The notes under the pieces: model-generated
The model's input: the letters and a program-made list of their open reading frames with translations, nothing else
The model's database searches: none
What the model was told of the DNA's origin: nothing
Assembly (NCBI GenBank): GCA_033297205.1
Contig: MU859204.1
Span: 30,832 to 94,831, forward strand
Source of the DNA: Pseudoneurospora amorphoporcata
Lineage: Eukaryota > Ascomycota > Sordariomycetes > Sordariales > Sordariaceae
Length of the DNA: 64,000 nucleotides
Direction: 5' to 3'
Made by a program: the position numbers and the translations under genes
Shown: positions 37,633-47,969 of the stretch, in pieces
How positions within the stretch are numbered: the first letter of the stretch is position 1
Layout: every line of letters begins with the position of its first letter

Positions 37633-39601
37633 ATTGATCCTATTGGGAGATTGTTAGTCGGTATCGCGATGCGATTGTGACTGGGAGGGTACAAACTGAG
37701 TACGTTGCAAGGGGATCGACGGTCTGCTTGAGTTCAGTGACCTGGTCCAAGTTCTGAGAAAGTTGAGGCGTCTTGTTCGGGAGAAGAGTGAGCTGTGGTA
37801 GGCGAAATAAGTATAGATATATATACGCCCGGCCCACCAGTGAATGGTTTGTTGTTGCACTTCTTGAAACTTTCCTCGGCACTCGTGGAATTGTGGAAGA
37901 AGTAGAGAGACAACGGGGAGAGCGGGGTGAAAGATAAAAGTCTAAACAGCGAGAACTTTACGCAGTGAAAGATTGAAATTGGGAGTTATAGGCAACGGGA
38001 TGGTTCACGTCGGATGGAGTTTCTCCGGTGACTGTTATCATCCGATGTTCCTCGAGGTCGAAAGATGACGGCAAGTGGAAGGCCTAGAATCGGACAGCAA
38101 ACATACCTGCCTGTGGATTAAATTTGGTCCGACTTTCAAACATGAGGCCAGATAGGTAGCCGCTGATGACGATGGTTAGCCAAAGTTCACTTGTGAGGGT
38201 AGGATGGATAAGGAAAGCAGAAGATTCCTTGGTGATCAGGATCAAACAGACTCGGGGAGTGTAACTAGGGAGGAAAAGGCGCTACAATGGACTCCGAGAC
38301 AAATGAATGGTGCCATAAATTTAGCTTGTATCAACCCGAGAACTATGTCAAGGTGTTGGAAGCGATTGAGAAATACTGAGAGTATGCGAGGAGAGTCCCG
38401 ATCCTAGAGGTGCTCGAAGAGCAGACCTCGATCTCGGATACGGTTCATATGGTGGCATGCCCATATCTGATATTGAACAAGAGGAAGCATATATAAACAA
38501 GAATTGGAAAGAGGAATAATGAAGTAGCAAAGGAATATCAAGGAAATCAAATTCATGAACTGAACAACTTTTGTTTAAATCGGCCATGACTTACCAGTAA
38601 TTCAGCCAACTCTCAATGCCAAACGCGCATTCAGCCCGTTCGGCAAGCAGACACAAGATCTGGAGCTTATCGGTCGTCAAGGTGTTGCCCTACCGTAGGC
38701 TCAACACCCAGAGTTGATATTGCTGTTCGATACTGAAGGCGTGCATGTAAAAGCCGAATGCTCTAGCCGTTGAAACCGAGAGGTTACTGGCACGTAGCCC
38801 CCTTTTTGGCGATGAAAACAAAGAGTAGTTGAGGTTTGTGTGATGTTGTTGCCCAGAGCAATCAAGCTTGGCCGAGGCTTTGTTTACTTTCTGCCAGCCC
38901 CCACTTCTTCTCAATCAGGGGAACTTTTTTTTGGCTGCAAGCGAATTCTGGAAGGAGGGGAGAATGGCTGCTCGTGAGATCGAAGATGAGTGGACTGCCG
39001 CTCTTTTTGCACTCCACTCAGTGATGGGAGTTGGTTCAGATTTGTTTGCCCGAGACTTGGATGGGCAGATATCGGACGCTTGCGGTGTCAGGATTTCTGG
39101 GGTTTTCGGGAAGTGAAGATGATAGAACGCCCTCTTGTCTCTTATCATCTTGAAATAACTTTCCAAAGCTTATTCTGGGAGTCTGAAGCTCCTTCAGTCA
39201 GCAATCCGGACGTGGCTGGGTGTCGTCCACTATCAGAGCTTCACCAGCCAAAAGAGAGACAGGGGTGAGCTGCCCACCCCTGACAAATTCGCAACCCAAG
39301 GTCTCTCTTCCAAATCCGAGCAAACAAAACCCCAAGATCCTGGGCGCATGATTGGTTGCACGGCTAGTGTACTCTGAAAAGCAGCTGTTAATGGACGCAG
39401 GCCGCCGGTTCTGGTGCAAGGGATGAGAGAAAGATTTGAGGCTGATGAATACGGGACGTTGAAAAACAAAAAAGAAAAAGCAAAGGATATCCAACTATAA
39501 CCAGCTTTTTCGAAGCCAATGCCGACCAGAAGCAACTAAAAGCCTTCTCGCAGCCATTCTACATTAATAATAATACTCTTTAAATAACCATCTTCTACCC
39601 T
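37633..39601. other. intergenic, no gene seen
   Basis: About 2 kb upstream of the AT-hook-like gene and downstream of the PQ-loop gene, both on the minus strand. Only short open frames without recognisable domains. Confidence 0.5.
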
Positions 39602-40600
39602 CTATATTATCCTCTTATCAGCAGCGTTCGACGTCCGCCTCGCCGCAACACCCTCACGGCCAGTAACCACGCTGTGACTCCCAGGCACCGGGTAGTCGTC
39701 GAGCGGGTGATCCTTAATAGCGCCCGAGACGCCCTCGCCACTTCCGTACATCAGATACTGGACGCCAAGGTAGGAGTCGCAGCAGGCCTGGAAGATACCA
39801 CAGCCCTTAAAAGACCAGGGGATCTCGCCAGCCGAAGTGAAGAACCAAAACATCTTCATGGCGTCACCGGCCAGCCACATGGCCAAGACCGACACGCGGA
39901 AACCCTTGCACGAGCGGGACTTGTGGTTGACGAGGATCTGGGGGATGGGAAGGGTCGCTTCGATGGACAGTCCGATGTAGCCGATGAGGGAGGAGTAGGA
40001 CATGTAGAGGGACTCGAAGGGCGAGAAAAGGATCTGGCAGCCGACGAGGCCGGCGAAGAGGTAGAGGACGAACTGCCAGTATCTGTGTTTGTTTTCTCTG
40101 GGTCAGCTTTCACGTTGTAACAAAACAGGACACCAATTAGGAATACATACGGCTTGGGCGACTTCCACTGCCAGAAGTTGTATGGGCGCTGGTACTCCTC
40201 GTCTTGCGCCTTCGCGAAGGGAACAGCCGAGTCACCACCTCTGGAGGATGGGGCAGGGCGGTGGTCCAGGGCGACCTTGAGGAGCACGACTTGGACTCCG
40301 ACCATGATGAGGGCCTGGATGAGCAGGGCGGTGTCATACTTGGCTCCGGGATAGTAGAATATCCTATGGATTTTGAAGTGTCAGCTGGCGTCGCAAGCCG
40401 CAATCTGGACCTTGGCATTGTGGCGCAACTGACCTGAGCAAAGAGGCAACAAGCATGATCAAGGGAATGTCCAAAGAGAAGCCGGCGCTGGACTTGGCCT
40501 TGTGCATGGAGTGCGCTTGGTCGCCATAGGAGAGGATGGGCGAGAGGATGATGAAGAGGGGAGTGATGCTGCCCGAGAGGGCCGTGAGCCACCACCACAT
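39602..40600 (-). CDS. any1: PQ-loop membrane protein, Any1/SLC66A2 type
   Basis: Exons 40600-40434, 40363-40151 and 40082-39602 on the minus strand give 286 residues; the first donor is GTCAGT and the second GTATGT. Two PQ-loop type repeats are visible: an N-terminal bundle (LFIILSPILSYGDQAHSMHK, SAGFSLDIPLIMLVASLLRI) and a C-terminal bundle (YIGLSIEATLPIPQILVNHK, SCKGFRVSVLAMWLAGDAMK), with about seven hydrophobic helices. Members of this group include yeast Any1/Cfs1, which sits in endosome/Golgi membranes and antagonises phospholipid flippase requirements, and human SLC66A2. The Pro-Gln of the second repeat (LPIPQILVNHKS) is intact. The first repeat has lost a clear PQ pair. Assignment to Any1 rather than another PQ-loop protein rests on arrangement and length. 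Confidence 0.8.
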
Positions 40601-41640
40601 TGTGTCGGCGTGTTATAGATAAAAGCCGCGTGGTAGCCGAATCGAGATATGTATGTCTAGGACACGACCGTGTATATGTAGTCGCAAAGAACCATGTATC
40701 GTCGCGCTTCGCGTTGGTGTTGCGGTATCCAAAAATGTCTTGCGACGAAGAAAAAAGGGGGTCGAATGGGGATCGTCGAGAACGAACTGTCGAGTTGCTG
40801 GGGCGTGAGGTTGGTACGGCGCATTGATTTCAAGCCGTGGATCGTGATGCCGTCTTCGTACAGCCGTGAAAAATAAGATTTAAAAACGAGAATATCACCA
40901 AAGAAAGGAGTAAATAAATAAATGGTGTTTGAAGGTTGGACGGTTCACCGATCCGCTGGACTCGAACTCCCGTCGGCGTCCAAGACCTGCAAGGTCCAAG
41001 GCGGGAGCCCGAAACGTGGGGATTCTCCGGCCCCTGGAGACCTGGACAGTCGATCTCGGACGGGGACCGTTCGGCACTGATGCCCCTGGAACGCGATTGG
41101 CGATGTGGGCCCTCGGCTGCCTGTTATTGGGGGTGATACTCTATTGATTGGTTTACATAGGCAGGTATTTCAAGAACTTGACTTGGTGTACCTATAACAC
41201 CTTTCCTCACGAGTTTGAAAACTTGATCTGAGCATTTGACTGTGCATTGGATCTCCGGCTGCATATGCGTCTTCGACATTCTTGACAATCCAATTCACAT
41301 CGAGCTTCCGCAGTTCAGGTGTACATTGGCCTCATCCCAGGTCGTTAAGGAACAGGTACCGTACATGAAGATAAGAAAGTGGGTCCGCACTTACAGGTAC
41401 CTACCCCTCCAGGCCTCCACGCCATTGTTCTGTAGTTGGTAGGCCTCTGGCAGGATGGCGGCGTTTGCGACACATCTTCAAAACTCTCTACCCTATTGCG
41501 GTATCGGACTGTTTACATGAGTCGGGAGAATAAGCCCTTGTGACAATCGATTCACAGATTCAAGCAATCAGACACAGAGGCCGAATCCTTGACCACCATC
41601 CATCAACCTCAAGTGAAGCTCCTTGCTCACACAACTCACA
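40601..41640. promoter_or_regulatory. divergent upstream region of any1 and yih1
   Basis: About 1 kb between divergent start codons. No gene seen. A tRNA-like B-box near 40955-40970 was checked and rejected. Confidence 0.4.
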
Positions 41641-42552
41641 ATGTCCGAACAACTAGCCGACGAGCTCGAAGCCATCAACTCCATCTACGGCGATGGCACT
41701 CTCGCTCCAGCCGACGACTCACAGTCACCCTCCACTTACATCCTGACCCTCCCCGACGAAGTCACCACATCCACACTCCGTCTCCAGTTCCCCCCAGCCT
41801 ACCCCGATGAACCCCCCGTCGTTCTCGGCACCCACTCGTCCGGCGAGCACGCTAAGCGCGGCGCCGCCGCTCGGGACCTGGCTCTCTTCCGGGACGCAGT
41901 CGGCGAGGTGTACGAGCCTGGGCAAGTTTGTCTGTTCGACGCCATTGAGCAAGTGAAGGAACTCATAGCCGCGGTCACCACGGCGGAGAAGGAGGATGAG
42001 AAAGAAGAGGAGGAGGAGGAGGAGGAGGAGGACGGAGAAAACGGGAAGAGGGTATCATCGTACGACGCGGCAGCAGCAAGTCATGACGCCGCCTCCTCAG
42101 AAACGGGAGGAGACCAACTCGGCCCGGAACCTCCCTGGACCCTCTCGCTCCCCCATATCGAACTCAAATCGACTTTCATCGCCCGCTGCGCGCCCGTCTC
42201 ATCCCCGGCACAAGCGGCGCTGTACTTGCAACACCTGCTGGCGTCAGACAAGCGGGTGCGGGCGGCCACGCACAACATCACGGCGTGGCGGATCCGCGGG
42301 CCGAACGGGACTTCGTTTCAGGACTGCGACGACGACGGCGAGACGGCGGCTGGCGGCAGGTTGCTGCATCTGATGCAGCTGATGGACCTGTGGGACACCA
42401 TGGTCGTGGTGACAAGGTGGTATGGCGGCCAGAAGCTGGGCCCGAGGAGGTTTGCGCTGATTAATGGCGCTGCGAGGGATGCGTTTGTGAGGGCGGGGTT
42501 GGTGGAGGAGGAGAATAAGCAGGAGGGGAGGAAGAAGAAGGGTGGGAAATAA
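41641..42552 (+). CDS. yih1: Yih1/IMPACT homologue
   Basis: Intronless, 303 residues from the ATG at 41641. Yih1/IMPACT binds Gcn1 through its RWD domain, competes with Gcn2 and so dampens eIF2-alpha phosphorylation in amino-acid starvation; it also binds actin. The RWD domain covers about residues 1-110 (ELEAINSIYGDGTL, YILTLPDE, LQFPPAYPDEPPVVL). It is followed by an acidic linker with a run of Glu. The conserved IMPACT domain is about residues 170-290 (HIELKSTFIARCAPV, ATHNITAWRIRGPNG, QDCDDDGETAAGGRLLHLMQ, VVVTRWYGGQKLGPRRFALI). The tail is basic and Lys-rich. Its convergent neighbour encodes a CASTOR-like ACT protein. Confidence 0.95.
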   Translation: MSEQLADELEAINSIYGDGTLAPADDSQSPSTYILTLPDEVTTSTLRLQFPPAYPDEPPVVLGTHSSGEHAKRGAAARDLALFRDAVGEVYEPGQVCLFDAIEQVKELIAAVTTAEKEDEKEEEEEEEEEDGENGKRVSSYDAAAASHDAASSETGGDQLGPEPPWTLSLPHIELKSTFIARCAPVSSPAQAALYLQHLLASDKRVRAATHNITAWRIRGPNGTSFQDCDDDGETAAGGRLLHLMQLMDLWDTMVVVTRWYGGQKLGPRRFALINGAARDAFVRAGLVEEENKQEGRKKKGGK

Positions 42553-42950
42553 ATTGGGGTGATGATAGTCTCAAGATCACCCGGCTTTGAGTGCTGACAA
42601 CAATGGCACAGCAAGAAACACCAAGAACTGACGACGAAAATCTCTCCAACGGCTACTTAGCGGAAAACAAGATGAATTATTCGCTATATCACAGTCAAAA
42701 CACCATCCAGCTCCGTCCAACCATGCAACTTTTCCCGAAGATTTCAGCCAACGCAAAACTACCTTCCCTCCCTCGCGCCGGTTTTTGATGCCATGAAATG
42801 AGTCGAGATGTGCAAACTTTTGGTCATTTTTTCACCATGAATGGCCATTCTCAAAGCCGAGCTCCGCACATCAAAGGCCAACCAAATAGAATATCAACGC
42901 AACGCCAACATTCGCTTCTCAACCACGCATCACAATAATCACAGAGTCAC
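42553..42950. other. short convergent intergenic region
   Basis: About 400 bp between the stop codons of yih1 and the CASTOR-like gene; no gene seen. Confidence 0.5.
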
Positions 42951-44335
42951 TCAACCCTGCTTTTTCAGCAACGGCTCCAAGATCCCCAAAGCCGTCACGG
43001 CCTGCTCACAAGACAATATCACCGCGCCGGCCCTCGCCGTCGACAAGTACGACAGCTCCGCGCTCTCGGCCATGGGCATGTCCTTGACTAACCGCCCAGC
43101 AACCCCCGAAACGATGCCCGTTGCCTCGAACGGCAAGTTGACCAGGTCGAGAAAGATTGGCACCAGCGTGCCCTCCGTCGGTCCCACGAGCGAGTCGCCA
43201 AACAGGTCCACCAGCGCCTTGTCCAGCAGCAAGCTAGGGGGGTCATCCTGCGCCAGGGTCACGGACAGGAACCGCGGTTGCGACACCAGAGCTGAGATGA
43301 TGCTCGTGTACAGCTTGGTGTCGACCGTGTCGATCCAGCTGTTTCTCCTCCTCCTCGGATAACCGCCGCCGTTTGTGTCACCGTTCTCGCCAGCCATCGA
43401 GTTACTATGTCCATGGCCCCGTCCGCCCTCGCCCCCTCCGCCGCCGTGGATACTCGTCTTCTCCCTCCCCGAGCAATGCACCAGCCTCAGTCCCGGTTCC
43501 ACAAACGGCACCACGTTCCGCCTCTTGAGCGTCTCAAACGTCTTGAGCTGCAGCTCGCCCGCATCTGAGGGCGGCGGCGTAGTCGGCATAGTCATCGGCG
43601 TCAACATTCCGCTAAGCCCGCCACCACCACTTCCACTTGATCCTCCCCTGGTATGATGATGATACCCCATCGTCCCGGACGTCATAGTCACCGACCCCCT
43701 CCTGGACCCATATCCATAACCTTCCTCATGCCCCTGCCCATCCTCATCAACAAACACAAACCCTCCTTTCGCCCTCAACGTCTCCACCACCGCTTTTCTG
43801 TCTTTCGTCGGCACCAGGATGAAATCCGAGTAATACGTCGTGATGAAAAAGATCGGAATGCCTGCCAGGGCAAGAGGGCAAGTCAAATCGACGACGCGCG
43901 AGCCGGCGTCCATTCCGGCGCTGATGACGGAAAAGACCGCGTAGGCATCTTTGGAAACCGAAATCGTTTTTGCTTGGTCTTTGGGGAGGCGCGCGATGGC
44001 GGGTTCGAAGACGGTGCAGGCCCAGGAGGAGGGGCAGACGATAGAGCATTCGAGGGGGCTGATGGAGATGTTTAGGAAGGTTGTTTCATCTTGGTGGTGA
44101 ATTGTTCTCGTCGACGGTGAGGAGGAGGAGGATGGTAATGGTTGGCTGGGTGGGAGAAGGATTTGGAGGATGGGTTGGAGAAAGGTTGAGTAGAGGGGGA
44201 GGGGGATGTGGATTAGACTCAGTGTTCCATCCTGGTTTTGGGTGGTCAGTAATTGCTGGATGATTTGGCAATGGTATAAGAAAAAAAAGAGAATTGAGAG
44301 GGTGTACTTACCAGGAAGGTTATTTGCGCATTCAT
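42951..44335 (-). CDS. CASTOR/GATS-like ACT-domain protein
   Basis: Exons 44335-44312 and 44231-42951 on the minus strand give 434 residues; the first exon is only eight codons (MNAQITFL), and the 80-bp intron runs GTAAGT to CAG. The N-terminus LSLIHIPLPLYSTFLQPIL, then FLNISISPLECSIVC, SVSKDAYAVFSVISAGMD and LALAGIPIFFITTYYSDFILV, matches the tandem ACT arrangement of CASTOR-type proteins. In animals these bind arginine and relieve GATOR2 inhibition upstream of TORC1. The middle carries a low-complexity Gly/His/Ser/Arg insertion (about residues 190-310). The second half resumes with YTSIISALVSQPRFLSVTL and ends near RAGAVILSCEQAVTALGILEPLL. Fungal members are poorly characterised, so arginine sensing is inference from the family, and the ligand site is not assessed here. 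Confidence 0.75.
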
Positions 44336-45398
44336 AGCAGTGAATAGTTTGTTGACAGCTCCCCGTGATTTGAAACTACTTGATAATCCTAGCAGAAGAC
44401 TTCGTCTTGGTAGTTGATCAGGTAGAGGAAACTAGGAGGAACCCTTCCTACTTTTTGTCTCCTTGTTCTCCTTTTGAATTGCTGATTGCCGAAGGAGTGA
44501 TGAAAAATGAGGTGATCAAGGTGTGACCTTGTGACGTCTTTCGAAAAGAGGAGTCGACTTGTATGTAAACAGTTTTTGGCGTAACACCTGGGTAAGGTGA
44601 AAGTGTGATTTGCGTTTTGAGGGGTCCTCTTGGCTTGTAGATGACTGTCCCGACTCCCGATCTCTTCCACACAGCCAATGCAGTCCGTCACGTCACAAGG
44701 TGTTGTTGTTGTTGTTGTTGTTGTTGTTGGTTGATTGTCGATCCGGATGATAGGGAGATAGATAGGAGAGTTGGCTCGGTAGCCTTCGTTAAAATATGTA
44801 AGGTAGGCTCGGTCGGTCTGAAGGAGCGAGCACAGTCACCGAGGAAACGAGCGAGATGGGAAGGGAACTAAATGGGTGAGGTATCGTCAAAGTATATACC
44901 CGGGCCAAGATAGGAGATTGTGGAAGTGGACTGAAGAATCCCAGCCAAAAGGAGAGAGGCAAAAGGATAAGAGTATCAAGGTATGAAAAGAGTTTGAGGT
45001 GGAGGCGAGAACCAAGGTAAAAGTAAGAGGAAATTAGGGAAATGATGAGGATATCGGAAACAAGTCGAAGTTCGTCAAAGTGATGACCTGAATTGGGAAG
45101 AGGAGTGAGCGTGTGACTGGCTTCTCCAGTTCCACTTCCTTCGGTTCTCCAACCTACTGCTTGCTTGGCTGCTTGCTTCTCTTTGTGAGAAAAAAGCATG
45201 GCGGGGGGGGAAGCCACGCAGGACCCGACCCGAGATCGGCGGGGGAGGAGAGGGGATAGGACCGCGTCTGAGCGAACTGATAAGGTACCTCTAGAGAGGT
45301 ATCTCTGCCGGGGGAGGGATTTCCATTGATGGCCGTCGTGTTCGAGAACCTCTTTGGCCAGGTCCAAAAGAGTTTAGTCTCAAGCTGGACAATCCGAC
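44336..45398. other. intergenic upstream of the CASTOR-like gene
   Basis: No gene seen. It includes a TTG trinucleotide run at 44701-44730. Confidence 0.5.
44701..44730. repeat. (TTG)n microsatellite
   Basis: About nine to ten tandem TGT/TTG trinucleotides. Confidence 0.95.
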
Positions 45399-45400
45399 TA

Positions 45401-45742
45401 CAGTAATGATCCCTGCTTTTGCAAATAATTCCGGCAGCTTAATTTTTTTGCAAAAGAGGGGGTTTTGCAAAAGGAGGTCCCGGTGCACAGACCAGAAAGG
45501 GCCCTCTGACCACTGATTGACGGGCGATAGTCCTAAAATAGTAGGTCTCTCAACCCCTGGTAGACGGGTATAAGTGCCACGCCCACCAAAATTGGACCCC
45601 TGCTTTTGCAAATCCGGCCTTGAGCGTTTGCAAATTGCAGTTAGCAGTCTTGACCACTAGAGGGAATGCGGGCAGCCCAAATCTTTAGCAAAAGGAGGGG
45701 TTTTAGCAAAAGGGGGGTTAGCAACTGCAGGGATCATTACTG
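45401..45742 (+). mobile_element. 342-bp TA-flanked MITE, copy 1
   Basis: Starts CAGTAATGATCCCTGC and ends with its exact reverse complement (45727-45742). The dinucleotide TA flanks both ends (45399-45400 and 45743-45744). TA duplication and CAGT ends point to the Tc1/mariner (pogo/Fot) superfamily; there is no open frame of note, so it is non-autonomous. The interior has repeated TTTGCAAA-like motifs close to both ends. Copy 2 at 57850-58203 is homologous along its length but inverted. Confidence 0.9.
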
Positions 45743-45744
45743 TA

Positions 45745-47969
45745 AGAACCTAAAAGACGAAGTTCTTCTGCATGATATGCCTGCATGCGTTGCAGTATCT
45801 TAGTGCTATGGGCTACCGATGTTCTTGAATTCAGAGAGATGCGAGCCCCTGAATTTGCCTGATATTTGGAACGATCACCGGGTTGCATACCCAGGGGATT
45901 CACGATAGGGCAGTTCCCGTCTGGTAGTGCAATTGCAAACATTGTGTCCGTCCAGTGCAGGCAGGCGCCAGGCGGTGGGGTACCGGTCGGTCAAAACACC
46001 TACCGACAACTGAAATATCAGAAAAGAAAGAAGGAACAAACCGGTGAATAATGTCTTTCTACGAGAACCTGATGATTTCAGATGAAGTGCACGTTGGTAC
46101 ATCACTTGATACCACCTTTATGCTCGCGCATCTGCAGGTAACCGCGGGCGCTTGTCATGTCACCTCAGGTAGTACATCCAATTAGCATTTTTGAGATGCT
46201 TGAGATCCCACAAGCCTAGAACCTATGTCGTTCTTTCTTTGTTGAAACACTTTTACGACAGTTGTCTCACTTTGCTTTGTCTTCGCGGGGATGTCGATTT
46301 CGGCCTACAAATTGGCCCTCAAATCGGCCTTCTGCAGTTGTTTAATTATCCGATTTGAATCATCGCCGAGCACGTCATGAGTGGAAGACGACCAGGACAG
46401 CGTCTTATGTACTGCTATTTCTTCAACCGTCACCACCACCAACTAGCTCCAAGCCTGACAACTCCTCTCGAAGGAAACCCTCCCACCACCACTCTAGACG
46501 AAAGGCAGTAAGAAGGATGGGTCACAATGCATACTTCTCTACACCGTACAATGACGGCACTAAGCATGAAGGCCGAAACGCAGGTACCTTATCTCTGCTT
46601 TGCTTTCAAGGTTGCCTGCCAGCCATGCTTCCTTTCACAGCCATTCGGTTTCATATCATTGCTGGTGACCTGGCGCCACCACCACAACACCAATCTTCAC
46701 CAAAGAGACGTTGGCTCTTCTCCGGCCATCAAGCTGACAACCGACCTGCGAGCCGCCGTGATGAAGCTTGAGAGATGACAATTTGACCGGCGTGGGGAGA
46801 GCTGAGATCTCACTCGTCTGGGGTGCTGAGAAGTGTGTGGGGGAAATCTCTCTCGTGGCGCAAAAAAAAAGACAGATCAAATCCCGAACGGTGAACCCCG
46901 TCCCTCCTTCCATTTTTGGTCGTCAACCTGGACAGCGGGAGGAAGTTGCAGAACCTCCATTGTGCGCATGAGGTGGAGGGAAAGAGATCTATCAGTTTTT
47001 CTTTCCCCTCGGACTGCTGAGGCCTTGCAACGCCAGGCGAAGCAGATGCAACGTCCGTATATGACTGCTGGTAGGCCGTCTATCATCTCCAGAAACAGCC
47101 ACCTTCTGGACATCCTTCACCTGATCCTACTCCCTCCAGTTACACACCGATCATCTCGCAAGAAAAAGCGGCACTGTCAGAAGCCATACTGAGAACTTGG
47201 CTTCGTCTTTGTGCAACAAGAGATAACTCAGTAAAAGAAACGCCCTGTTTCAAAAACTTTGTTCGGCTCCCGTATGATTAGCCAAAGAGCTCTGACTGTG
47301 TGTTCCGGTTTGCTCTGCCATTCTGGTTCTGGCATATGTTCCTGGTTGACAGGTCGAGGTACGCGGGCTTGTGCCACCCGGAAGAGAAGATTTGAATATC
47401 CTATATCGGCCCGAGTTTGACTTTTGATTTGTCTGGTGGCAGCGTTTTGTCTGTGAGCAGATTATCGAACATTTGAGCGACTAGGAGATCCGGCATACCA
47501 TGGCCACATCGGAATGTCGAGTCTCTTATTCAGCTCAACGTGCAATGGACAGCTGCAAAAATGCTACAGAGCCCTCGGATCCAGGGATGTGCTGCAGCGT
47601 ACAACAGGTCGCCTCGACTTAATGCGACATGCTCACTGGCAGTTCCCTATCGAAGAAGAATGCGGCCGGTAGTCGGACCGAAGGCGTGCAGAGGTTAGAA
47701 ACGCAAGTCCTGCAACTCTCTCCATTTGCAGAACAAGTCCCCCTAGATAGATAGGCAAAGGAAATAGCTTGGATGGACACAGGATAAGTAATATCAGGTC
47801 AACAAGCCAAATGTTGTGCAACACCCCGCAAATATCCCAGGGGTACAATATCCGAGGGAATGCTGTAGGTATGTATATGCGTGTGAAAGAAAGTGACGTG
47901 GCTGGGGAGGACTGAGGAGAGGTACTCATCCGACATTCGTTTTATTTCCTGCTGCTACACATCTTTCCT
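45745..47969. other. intergenic, no gene seen
   Basis: About 2.2 kb between MITE copy 1 and the METTL25-type gene. Only short open frames without recognisable domains. Confidence 0.5.

Noticed and set aside
40925..41000. B-box-like GAGTTCGAGTCC on the minus strand
   Set aside because: No T-stem or acceptor stem; it overlaps an unrelated imperfect palindrome.
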